A stretch of 64,000 nucleotides of DNA from positions 62,001 through 126,000 of the forward strand of contig VXZQ01000006.1 of NCBI GenBank assembly GCA_009845425.1. Reading direction: 5' to 3'. The DNA comes from Holophagales bacterium. Its GTDB lineage: Bacteria; Acidobacteriota; Thermoanaerobaculia; Multivoradales; Multivoraceae. Position 1 is the stretch's first letter. Each line of letters starts with the position of its first letter. The translations under genes were made by a program, and so were the position numbers. The notes beneath the pieces are model-generated. The model was not told the origin of the DNA. It did no database searches and saw only the letters and a program-made list of their open reading frames with translations. Shown here in pieces: positions 44,684-54,746 of the stretch.

Positions 44684-46676
44684 CTTTCGGACGACTCATC
44701 AGTCGGAAGGCCAGGAGGATGACGCCCAGGGCGAGGGCGTAGTGCCACCAGGCGGGTTCTTCGGTGAGCCCGATCTGTTCGATTCTCGCGCCGCTGAGGG
44801 CCAGGGCGTTGTGCAGCGCGTGCCAGGCCATGGCCGGGTAGATGGAGCCGGTGCGCAGGACGGCGATGACCAGGAAGACGCCGAGCAGAGAGGTGGGCGG
44901 GATCCGGAACAGGTCGACGTGGAAGAAGCCGAATGCGATGCCCGCGATGAGCACGAGTGGCACCCGGCTCAGCCGCGTCCTCAGGCCGTGTAGCAGGACG
45001 CCGCGGAAGGCGATCTCCTCGAAGATGCCGGGCAGGACGGCGAAGAAGAACAGCATTTGCCAGAGCGGGAGGTCGGCGCCGAAGGCGTCGGCCATCGCTT
45101 CCAGCCACTCTTCCGGAATCGGCATCGCCAGACTGGCGAGGCGGACGACGCCGTTGGCCAGGACGAGGCCTGCCGGGGCGGCGATCAGGACGCCCAGCCA
45201 GGCGGCCGCGGGCGGTGGCTTGAGCGACAGCGTCTCCCGCAGGGGCAGCCGGTAACGGGCGATCATCAGCCAGGCGGCGGCGCCGAGAATCGACAGGTTG
45301 ATCGTGATCAGGAGCCTCCCGTCGATGCCGCCGCCGCTGTTCAGTTGCCAGACGAGGAGCAGAGCCCAGAGGACAGCGAACCAGCCGGGGACGCGGCGCG
45401 GGAAGAGCGCGGGCCCGCCCGCGAGGTCGGCGGCGTCCGTGTCGCTGGCCGTGATCAGCTTCTCGGCCGATAGCGTCCGCACGGAGGCGCGGGCGAGCAG
45501 TGCCGCGGCGCCGGCGGTGACCGCCCAGGCGGCGGCGAGCAGCGGCCAGTCGTAGGTGCCGGTCAGGATCTCGCGGGCGGCGACGCCGAGGTTCGCGATC
45601 GGTACGACGACGATCGCGCTGCGCAGGGCGATCCCGGGCAGTACCGGGATGGCGGCAATGGCGAGCGCGCCGAGCATCACCGGCGCGAACAGCAACTGCG
45701 CTTCCTTGTAGGTCTTAGAGCGCCCGGAGACGAGGAGCAGGGCGCTGGAGAGAAGTACGGCGGCCGGCGCGTACAGGAAGAGCAGCAGCAGGCCCGTCCC
45801 GACCGGAATGACCAGCTTCAGGCCCTCGGGTGCCGGGATGATGTCCAACTGCATCCACAGCACGATGTTCGCGATGTTCAGGATGCTGGTGATCAGTGCT
45901 ACGGACAGGATCGAGAGGTTCTTGGCGGTGACGATCTCGATCCGGCGAGCGGCCGTCGTCAGGAGTGTTTCGAGCGTGCCGCGTTCCTTTTCGCCCGCCA
46001 GCGCGTCGGTGGCGACGATCGAGCCGCCGGTCAGCATCATCAGCACGATGATCGCGGTCAGGATGCGTCCGAGGAGGAGCCCGGAGGTCTGTTCCTCGCT
46101 GGCAGTTTCGATCCGTTCGACCGGCAGCAGGTCCGCGGGGTCCGCCTCGAAGCCGGCGGCGGCGAGACGCTGCTCGCGGACTTCGACGCGGGTGCTTCGC
46201 AGCGCACGCCTCAGATATCCCTCGGCGGTGCCCGACGCGTCGAGGTCCGCGCGATAGGTCAGGACCGCGCGTGGAGCGCCGCCGTCTTCGGTCCCAGGCT
46301 CCCAGGCGAGGTGGACGTGGAGGCGACCGTCGTCGAGGGCGGCTGGCAGGTCGTCAGGCGGCGCGACCCGTTCGAAGAGCACGGCCGGGCCGGCTTCCGG
46401 GTCCGCGTCGCCGTTTCGGCCGTCGTCGCCGACGCGTGCCAGCGCCCGGTCGAGCCACGTCGCCCCGTCGGCCGACGCGGGGTTCTCGGCGACGGCGTAG
46501 AGGTACGTTCGGCTTTCGAGTCGTTCCTGCCGCCGCTCCGTGGTCAGCGAGGTCAGGTACCACATCAGCGGCCACATGACGAGCGGCAGGGCAACCGCGA
46601 ACACCAGCAGCCGGGGATTCCGGGCGAGTTGGCGCAGGTCGTTCGCCACCAGCGCGCTGACGGTCCGCGGGTTCAT
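44676..46676 (-). CDS. NatB-like ABC-2 permease fused to a CPBP (CAAX-like) membrane protease
   Basis: 666 residues. The N-terminal part (about 1-400) is an ABC-2 type exporter permease: one membrane helix near residue 30, a large extracytoplasmic loop, and then five helices starting near 215 (GLLLGRILTAIIVLMML), with TDALAGEKERGTLETLLTTAA between the first two. A linker near 400-430 leads to a C-terminal CPBP domain: FEEIAFRG near residue 548 (glutamate pair and Arg), FHVDLFR near 580 and MAWHALHN near 620. CPBP proteins are intramembrane metallo/glutamyl proteases or bacteriocin-immunity-like proteins. It follows NatA by 18 nt and probably forms the transporter with it and the other permease. 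Confidence 0.82.
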   Translation of the reverse strand: MNPRTVSALVANDLRQLARNPRLLVFAVALPLVMWPLMWYLTSLTTERRQERLESRTYLYAVAENPASADGATWLDRALARVGDDGRNGDADPEAGPAVLFERVAPPDDLPAALDDGRLHVHLAWEPGTEDGGAPRAVLTYRADLDASGTAEGYLRRALRSTRVEVREQRLAAAGFEADPADLLPVERIETASEEQTSGLLLGRILTAIIVLMMLTGGSIVATDALAGEKERGTLETLLTTAARRIEIVTAKNLSILSVALITSILNIANIVLWMQLDIIPAPEGLKLVIPVGTGLLLLFLYAPAAVLLSSALLLVSGRSKTYKEAQLLFAPVMLGALAIAAIPVLPGIALRSAIVVVPIANLGVAAREILTGTYDWPLLAAAWAVTAGAAALLARASVRTLSAEKLITASDTDAADLAGGPALFPRRVPGWFAVLWALLLVWQLNSGGGIDGRLLITINLSILGAAAWLMIARYRLPLRETLSLKPPPAAAWLGVLIAAPAGLVLANGVVRLASLAMPIPEEWLEAMADAFGADLPLWQMLFFFAVLPGIFEEIAFRGVLLHGLRTRLSRVPLVLIAGIAFGFFHVDLFRIPPTSLLGVFLVIAVLRTGSIYPAMAWHALHNALALSGARIEQIGLTEEPAWWHYALALGVILLAFRLMSRPKVS

Positions 46677-46694
46677 CCGGGAGAGCCCTCGCCG

Positions 46695-47453
46695 TCAGGC
46701 CGGCGTGTCGTTGCCGGTGACGTAGTGGACGAAGATGTCCTCGAGATAGTGGTGCGAGGTCGCCGCGCGCAGCCCTTCGAGGCCGTCGCAGGCGCGGATC
46801 CGCCCCTTGTCGATGATGGCGATCCGGTCGCAGAGCCGCTCGGCTTCGCTCATGATGTGGGTCGAGAACAGGATCGTCTTGCCCTCGTCGCGCAGTTCCC
46901 GGATGCCCTTCTGCAGATCGAGCGCGTTCAGCACGTCCAGACCGACGGTCGGCTCGTCGAAGATGAGCACCGGGGGATCGTGGACGACGGTGCGGGCGAT
47001 CGAGACCTTCTGCTTCATGCCGGTCGAGAGCTTCTCGATCCGGGCCCCGGCGTACTCGCCGAGACCGAAGCGTTCGATCATCTCCTCGACGCGGTCCTTC
47101 GTGCGCTCGGCCGGGTACTTGTTGACGCGAGCGAACAGGGTCAGCGTCTCGCGCGCGGTGAGCCGCGGATAGAGCGCCGTGCTCGCCGAATAGAAGCCGA
47201 GGTTGCGCCGCACTTCCACCGGCTCGCGGACGACATCGTGGCCGAGCACCCGGGCCGTGCCGTCCGAGGGCTGAAGCACGGTGGAGATCATCCGCAGCGT
47301 GGTCGTCTTCCCCGCGCCGTTGGCGCCGAGCAGCCCGAAGATCTCGCCGCTCCGGCACTCGAAGTCGACTTCCGTGACTGCGTTGACTTCACCCCGGGCC
47401 TGGTCGAAGAAGTTCTTCGAGAGACCCTGGACCTCGACCTGGATTGTGCTCAT
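46695..47453 (-). CDS. NatA-like ABC transporter ATPase
   Basis: 252 residues, one nucleotide-binding domain. Walker A GANGAGKTT near 43-51, signature LSTGMKQK, Walker B PVLIFDEPTVGLD and the H-loop FSTHIMSE. The Q-loop position is occupied in the segment RRNLGFYSAST without a clear Gln, as in several NatA/CcmA-type ATPases. It drives export with the two flanking ABC-2 permeases; NatAB of Bacillus exports Na+, but the cargo here is not known. It overlaps the 432-residue permease by 4 nt, so the order is permease - ATPase - permease/CPBP fusion. Confidence 0.93.
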   Translation of the reverse strand: MSTIQVEVQGLSKNFFDQARGEVNAVTEVDFECRSGEIFGLLGANGAGKTTTLRMISTVLQPSDGTARVLGHDVVREPVEVRRNLGFYSASTALYPRLTARETLTLFARVNKYPAERTKDRVEEMIERFGLGEYAGARIEKLSTGMKQKVSIARTVVHDPPVLIFDEPTVGLDVLNALDLQKGIRELRDEGKTILFSTHIMSEAERLCDRIAIIDKGRIRACDGLEGLRAATSHHYLEDIFVHYVTGNDTPA

Positions 47454-48748
47454 GCCTTGCCTCCCGCCGGCCTAAGCCGCTGGCGCAGGAACTGGAACAG
47501 GTTGCCCTCGAAGGAGCCGGTGGCGACCTCCTCGACCCGCAGCACGCGCGAGGCGAGCCACAGGCAGCCGACGATCGCGGCTGCGTTCGAGAGCAGAGTG
47601 ATGCCGAGCTGCAGCCAGAGCAGGTTGCCGGCAATCGCCTGGCGCAGCAGCAGGACGACATTGACCACCGGAATCGCCGCCAGCGGCGGCGTGAACTCCA
47701 GGCTTGGGTCGTTCAGGACGACGACCGGGAAGATGACGAGCAGGTAGAGGGGAGTGACCATCGACTGACCTTCCTTGAAGGTGCGGGCGAAGGCCGCGAG
47801 GATCATCATTGCGGCGCCGATCAGCGCGCCCAGCAGCACGGCGGTGAGCAGCAGGACCGGCAGTGACCGTAGCGGCAGTTCGAAGGCGAAGCCGCTGCCG
47901 TCGCCGTCGCCCAGCCGGGCGAGCAGCGGTCCCAGGAAAGAGCGGAAGGAAACGACCATGGCGGCGGCGTTGAGCGCGCCGGCGACGGTGCCCATCGTGG
48001 CGACGTAGAGGTACTTGGCGGCCACGATGTGGATGCGCCGCGTAGCGAGCGTGCTGGTCGTCTCCCAGGTGTTCCGCTCGCGCTCCCCTGCCGTCGAGTC
48101 GATCGCGGGATAGAGGCAGCCGTTGGCGATCATGATGACGAAGAACAGGGGGATCATCATCCCCATCAGGAACTGGCCCATCTCGACGCCGGTGGCGAGG
48201 TTGCTGGACTCCACTTCGAACACCTGCCACTTGGCGCCTTCGAGACCGTGCTGGCCGGCGATCCGGTCGAGCCAGTCCGAGCGTTCGACGGAGAGCGCCC
48301 GCTCCAGTCGCCCGCGGGCGGTCTGGGACTGGTCGCTCGAGCCGTTGCTCATGAGCGCGACGGCGGCGTTGCCCTGCGGACCGTCGGCTGTCGCCTCGAA
48401 GATCAGGGCGGCGTCGAGTTCGCCCGCGAGCAGGCGTTCCTCGATGCCGGCGCGGTAGGTGGCCGCCGTTCCGGCCGGTGGGGCGTCGACCTCGGTGACC
48501 TCGATTCGCCCCTCTTCTTCGAGCCGCCCGAGCAGGCTGCGATGCTCTGCGGGCAGACCCGCGATCTCCACCCGCGAAGCGAAGCTCTCGGTGCGGGCGG
48601 TCACGAACAGGATCGCCGAGAACATCACCCACATCATTAGCGGGTACATCAGAAGCGGGATCAGGATCCCGTTGATCAGAACGGAGCGTTCGCGCAGGGC
48701 GGCGCGCAGTTCGCTCAGATAGAGCAGACGAATGGCGGTCCAGTCCAT
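47450..48748 (-). CDS. NatB-like ABC-2 permease
   Basis: 432 residues. N-terminal helix (INGILIPLLMYPLMMWVMF), then an extracytoplasmic domain of about 150 residues, then five helices from about 195. The helix-1/2 loop carries DSTAGERERNTWETTSTLATRR, matching the ERE-x-x-T-x-E signature of NatB-type exporters. It is related to the permease half of the CPBP fusion two genes downstream but lacks any protease domain, so the transporter may be a heterodimer of the two permeases with a NatA dimer. It is first in the operon; TAGAAC lies 12 nt before ATG 48748, a poor fit to the spacing at other starts. Confidence 0.9.
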   Translation of the reverse strand: MDWTAIRLLYLSELRAALRERSVLINGILIPLLMYPLMMWVMFSAILFVTARTESFASRVEIAGLPAEHRSLLGRLEEEGRIEVTEVDAPPAGTAATYRAGIEERLLAGELDAALIFEATADGPQGNAAVALMSNGSSDQSQTARGRLERALSVERSDWLDRIAGQHGLEGAKWQVFEVESSNLATGVEMGQFLMGMMIPLFFVIMIANGCLYPAIDSTAGERERNTWETTSTLATRRIHIVAAKYLYVATMGTVAGALNAAAMVVSFRSFLGPLLARLGDGDGSGFAFELPLRSLPVLLLTAVLLGALIGAAMMILAAFARTFKEGQSMVTPLYLLVIFPVVVLNDPSLEFTPPLAAIPVVNVVLLLRQAIAGNLLWLQLGITLLSNAAAIVGCLWLASRVLRVEEVATGSFEGNLFQFLRQRLRPAGGKA

Positions 48749-48786
48749 AGAGGCCGCTGTGTTCTACGGAGAAGCGGGCCCGGGGT

Positions 48787-49857
48787 TCAGGCCCCCTGTG
48801 CGACTTCCCAGGCCAGTCCGGCCGTCCGCGGCACCGATTCGCCGACCTCCTTCGCGTGGGCGCTGGCGGCGGTGCCGTCGCGCACCCTGCCCGCGATGCC
48901 CTGGGCGATGCCGGCGCTGCGAAACAGGTTGTAGGCGAGGTAGAAGTTCCAGTGCTCGATGCCGTCGCGGCCGGTCCGGCGGCAGTAGGCGTCGCGGTAG
49001 GTCTCGAGGGTCGGGATGCCGATCGCCTCCAGGTCACGGCCCTTGAGGCCGCCCTTGTCCTTCGGGATTTCCCACTGCATCGTGTGGTAGCTGAAGTCGG
49101 CCAGCGGATGGCCAAGCGTGCCGAGTTCCCAGTCGAGGATGGCGATCACCTCGGCCTTCTCCGGGTGCAGGATCATGTTGTCGAGCCGGAAGTCGCCGTG
49201 GACGATCGTCGTCTCGTCGCCTCCCGGGATGTTCGCCGGCAGCCACTCGATCAGCGCGTTCATCGCCGGGATGTCCCGCGTCTCCGAGGCGAGGTACTGC
49301 TTCGTCCAGCGATGGATCTGGCGCGCGAAGTAGTTGCCGGGCTTGCCGTAGGTCGAAAGGTCCACGGCCTCGTAGTCGACCTGGTGCAGTTTTGCGAGCG
49401 TCCTGTTCAACGCGTCGTAGATCGCGAACCGCTCGGCAGGCTCCATGCCGGGCAGCAGCGCCTCCCAGAGGATCCGGCCCTTCACGTGCTCCATCACGAA
49501 GAACATCGTGCCGACCACCGACTCGTCGGTGCACAGACAGTAGGTGCGCGGCACCGGCACGCCGGTATCGCGGAGCGCCGTCATCACGCGGTACTCGCGG
49601 TCCACCGCATGCGCCGACGGCAGTAGCTTTCCCGGCGGCTTGCGGCGCAGCACGTAGCTCTTACCGCCGGCCTCGAGCAGGTAGGTGGGGCAGGACTGGC
49701 CGCCCTTGAACTGCTGGACGTGGAGTTCGCCCGAGAACCCTTCGACGTGTTCTTCGAGGTAGCGCTGCAGCGGCGCGAGGTCGAAGCTGAGGCGCTCGGC
49801 GACCTCCCTGGTACCCGAGAACTTCTCCTGGCGGCTTTGGGTGTCGGGATCCGTCAT
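48787..49857 (-). CDS. APH-family phosphotransferase (ACAD10/11 kinase-domain type)
   Basis: 356 residues with the aminoglycoside-phosphotransferase/choline-kinase fold: YVLRRKPPGKLLPSAH (nucleotide Lys region), MEHVKGRILW, catalytic HGDFRLDN near 217 and metal-binding ILDWELGTLGHPLAD near 241. The RRKPPG, HGDFRLDN and WELGTLGHP combination is characteristic of the kinase domain found with acyl-CoA dehydrogenases (ACAD10/11-like), which phosphorylates 4-hydroxy acids or their CoA esters. An antibiotic kinase is much less likely. No acyl-CoA dehydrogenase is adjacent. I place the start at ATG 49857 because TATGAT ends 10 nt upstream; ATG 49872, lying within that hexamer, would add five residues. 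Confidence 0.87.
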   Translation of the reverse strand: MTDPDTQSRQEKFSGTREVAERLSFDLAPLQRYLEEHVEGFSGELHVQQFKGGQSCPTYLLEAGGKSYVLRRKPPGKLLPSAHAVDREYRVMTALRDTGVPVPRTYCLCTDESVVGTMFFVMEHVKGRILWEALLPGMEPAERFAIYDALNRTLAKLHQVDYEAVDLSTYGKPGNYFARQIHRWTKQYLASETRDIPAMNALIEWLPANIPGGDETTIVHGDFRLDNMILHPEKAEVIAILDWELGTLGHPLADFSYHTMQWEIPKDKGGLKGRDLEAIGIPTLETYRDAYCRRTGRDGIEHWNFYLAYNLFRSAGIAQGIAGRVRDGTAASAHAKEVGESVPRTAGLAWEVAQGA

Positions 49858-49867
49858 GCGGTCGCTG

Positions 49868-49873
49868 ATCATA
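49868..49873 (-). promoter_or_regulatory. -10-like hexamer before the phosphotransferase gene
   Basis: TATGAT ends 10 nt before ATG 49857 and contains the alternative ATG 49872. Probable leaderless promoter. Confidence 0.35.
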
Positions 49874-49987
49874 GCTTCGGAGCGCCGACCTGACGACCGG
49901 CTGCACTCATCCTGGGACAGCCGGCTGGTACGGTCATTCGCGGTTCCGGAAGAAGCGCGATCCGGAGGAGGTTCGTTGGGGAGAGAG

Positions 49988-52609
49988 ATGCCCGGGAGCT
50001 ACTGCGTTTGGCGTATGCCGGAAAGACGGCGATCGCTGTCGAGGCGGGCGCGCGCGGTGGTGGCGGCAGCGGTCCTCCTGGCATTCGCCCCGGTCGGCGA
50101 CTCGATCGTCTTCGCCTCGCCACAGCGGATCATTGACGCCGGCCTGGTCGTCCTCGTGCGCACAGCCGGTGGAACGATTGGGAACGGCGTCGTCGTGGGC
50201 CCCAACGAAGTCGCAACGAGCTGCAGTGTGGTGTCCGGTGCCACGGCCATCTCGATACAGGAAGCCTGGAAGACTCCCGTCGCTAGACCCGGAGTTGGAA
50301 TCCCGGCGACTCTGGCGGCGCGCGACGAGGAAGGGAGGTCCTGCCTCCTCTTCCTGAAAGAGCCCTTCTGGCGCTCGCCTCCGGTGCCGTTCGCGTCTGC
50401 GTCAGGTTCCGACTCGGCCGCTTCCGCGGACGGGCTCCTTCCGCAGATCTTCACGGTGAGCGTGGGCGAGGGCTATGTCCTGACCGTGCGTCGCGGGCTC
50501 TCGGCGACGCCCTCCCGACCCGTGGATCGCGAGACTGCGGCCGCTCTTGCTTCGCGTCCGGATCCTCGACCCGTGACCGACCGACTCGCGAAGCCGCTGA
50601 GCCAGGCGGGTACGGCGGTGTTCGACGAGCACGGCCGGCTCGTGGGCATAGTGGCTTTGGTGCCGCCCGCCGGTGGTCGAAGCGACCGCCAGCCAGGTGC
50701 GAAAGGAGTGCCGGCCACCCCCGTCGTCGTGCCCGGCCGGGACATAGCGGCATTGATGGAGTCGTCGGCGGACTGGCGGGCGTGTCTGGCCTTGGCGTCG
50801 CCGGACTGTCTGCTGGACGAGGCGGAGAGGTTCGCGGTCGGCAACGTGTGGCTCGTCGAAGCGGTGGCCGCCGCCCGGCGAGACGTCGGCGACCACGAAG
50901 GCGCCCGGAGCTTTCTGCGGGAATCCGCGAACGCAGTTGTCGCTTCGGGCAGCCAGGAGCCGCGAGCCTTGCTTGCTGCCGCGTCTGACCTGATCGAGGC
51001 GGGCGAGGAATCGGCGGCCCTGGAAGTGCTGGCGGCCGCAAGGGCAGCAGCCGATCGCAAGTGGGAAGAGGACGTCTTCCAGCGAATAGAGTTCTTCCAG
51101 GGCCTCGCGTCTGCCCTTGTGAGCGCCGGTGCCTCGGGTGCGGCCACCGATCTTGCAGACGAGACGCTGCGCTTCGTGAACGACGAGGATCGCCCTGATC
51201 GATCCTTACGCGCGGCCTCCCTGGTGCAGGTCGGCGCCGGGCAAGTCGGTGCGGCGGTTGATTCGATCGAGGCGATCGTCGATCCGGAACAGCGCTGGTT
51301 TGCACTCGACGATGCAGTCGAGAAGCTGGCGGAGTTGGGCGACCTGGAGGGCGCCTACGAGGTCGCGCAGCGAACACGGGACTCCGAGAGGCGAACCTCC
51401 TCGTTGCGACCGGTGGTGGCGGCTTTGGCCAGGCGCGGCCAGGTGGCGGAGGCACTCAACCTTGCCGCCGAGAGCCGCAGCCCGGAAGCCAGGAACCACT
51501 CGCTGAACTTCGCGGCTCGAATGTTCATCCGCGAGGGGGAGTTCGAGGCTGCCCTGGAAGCTGCGCTCCGGATGGGCGATACCTGGCGCCGAGTGGAGGC
51601 GTTACGTTGGCTTGCCCGCAACCAGGCCGAAGCGGGGGACTTCCGGGCAGCCATGCACACGGCGGACGAACTCAAGTCCTCACAGGTCCGATACCGCAGG
51701 GATCCAACGGGCTACGACTCGTGCCAAAGGAAGCCGTACTGCGGGGTGCTCTCCTATCTCGCAGAAATCACGGCCGAGGCGGGCGAGGTTGCGATGCTCC
51801 TTGCGGCTTCCGAGGAACTGAACGAGCCGCTCGATCGCCTGCTCGTTCTGGCCAGAGTCCTTGGCACGGGGGCCGCTCACGACGACCTTGAAGTGCGGGC
51901 AGCGGTTCTGGAACTGGCCGATCAGGTTGTCGTGGACGACAGGAAGGACCTCCGGTCTGTCGCTCTGGCGCAGGCGGCGGTCGCGGACGACGTGGGTGCG
52001 GAGCGGACTCTGCTGAAGATCAGCGTCGGTTCGTGGGGCAGTTGGGGGCCACGCGACCAGTTCAACGATCCGGCCTTCAAGAGGCGCAAGACAGACGATG
52101 CACTGGCGAGAATCGGTCGGGCACAGGCTGGGGCCAGGCGGTTTGCCGAGGCATTGCGGACGGTCGACCGCATCGGCGATGGCTTCACCCGGTTCTATCT
52201 CATCGTCGACATAGCGGAGGCTCAGGCAGGGGTGGGAGACGCCCGAGCGGCGCGGGCGTCCTTTGCCGATGCCATCGACCTGTTCGAGCGTCTGAACCGC
52301 GCCCGGATCCGTCTACTCGTGGCCGGGACTCATCCCCTGGTGTGGTCGCTGGAGAGATTGATGCATGCGCAGGCCGAGGCCGGTTTCGGTGAAGAGGCCC
52401 TCGAGATTCTCGGCAGGCTGGAGCTTCGCGAGGGAAGGGGCTTCTCGCTCCAGAAGATCGTTCACGCGGCTTCCATTCGCGGCGAGTTCGAGCTGGCGCT
52501 CCGCGCCCAGGGTGCGATGGACGGGTACGCGCGAGTAGAGGCGCTCGGCTACATCGCCAGGGGACTCGCGGGGTTGCCGCCCGGCGATCTGCCGCAGAGG
52601 ATCGACTAG
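49988..52609 (+). CDS. Secreted inactive trypsin-fold protein with helical-repeat C-terminus (873 aa)
   Basis: A signal peptide (basic start, core AVVAAAVLLAFAPVG, about residues 22-45) is followed by a DegP-like S1 protease fold: VVLVRTAGGTIGNGVVV, then ATSCSVV, then TAVFDEHGRLVGIVAL. Every catalytic position is replaced. The TNxHVV His box reads TSCSVV, the Asp strand reads SCLLFLKE, and the GNSGGP nucleophile loop reads SQAGTA. From about residue 270 the chain is a long array of short helix pairs rich in Ala, Glu and Arg (units such as ALEVLAAARAAAD, ALRMGDTWRRVEALRWLARNQ), resembling TPR/HEAT-like superhelices. It is likely a periplasmic or surface scaffold. ATG 49988 is preceded by GGGGAGAG. 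Confidence 0.65.
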   Translation: MPGSYCVWRMPERRRSLSRRARAVVAAAVLLAFAPVGDSIVFASPQRIIDAGLVVLVRTAGGTIGNGVVVGPNEVATSCSVVSGATAISIQEAWKTPVARPGVGIPATLAARDEEGRSCLLFLKEPFWRSPPVPFASASGSDSAASADGLLPQIFTVSVGEGYVLTVRRGLSATPSRPVDRETAAALASRPDPRPVTDRLAKPLSQAGTAVFDEHGRLVGIVALVPPAGGRSDRQPGAKGVPATPVVVPGRDIAALMESSADWRACLALASPDCLLDEAERFAVGNVWLVEAVAAARRDVGDHEGARSFLRESANAVVASGSQEPRALLAAASDLIEAGEESAALEVLAAARAAADRKWEEDVFQRIEFFQGLASALVSAGASGAATDLADETLRFVNDEDRPDRSLRAASLVQVGAGQVGAAVDSIEAIVDPEQRWFALDDAVEKLAELGDLEGAYEVAQRTRDSERRTSSLRPVVAALARRGQVAEALNLAAESRSPEARNHSLNFAARMFIREGEFEAALEAALRMGDTWRRVEALRWLARNQAEAGDFRAAMHTADELKSSQVRYRRDPTGYDSCQRKPYCGVLSYLAEITAEAGEVAMLLAASEELNEPLDRLLVLARVLGTGAAHDDLEVRAAVLELADQVVVDDRKDLRSVALAQAAVADDVGAERTLLKISVGSWGSWGPRDQFNDPAFKRRKTDDALARIGRAQAGARRFAEALRTVDRIGDGFTRFYLIVDIAEAQAGVGDARAARASFADAIDLFERLNRARIRLLVAGTHPLVWSLERLMHAQAEAGFGEEALEILGRLELREGRGFSLQKIVHAASIRGEFELALRAQGAMDGYARVEALGYIARGLAGLPPGDLPQRID

Positions 52610-52626
52610 GGCCGACGCCTGGCCTC

Positions 52627-54650
<2,024 letters not shown>

Positions 54651-54716
54651 AGCAGCCGTTGCGTTTGCACGGGTCCGGCAGGCGTCGTCCGGCGGCGGCC
54701 GGACCCGTCGGGCGAA

Positions 54717-54722
54717 TAGAAT
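54717..54722 (+). promoter_or_regulatory. Candidate -10 element for the pyruvate dehydrogenase operon
   Basis: TAGAAT lies 24 nt before ATG 54747, giving a short leader of about 17 nt. No -35 is recognised. Confidence 0.35.
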
Positions 54723-54746
54723 CGAAGCGCCTCGGTACGCATCGAG

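Noticed and set aside
48787..49857. Antibiotic (aminoglycoside) kinase as the function of the APH-fold gene
   Set aside because: RRKPPG, HGDFRLDN and WELGTLGHP are typical of the ACAD10/11-type kinase domain rather than of resistance enzymes.
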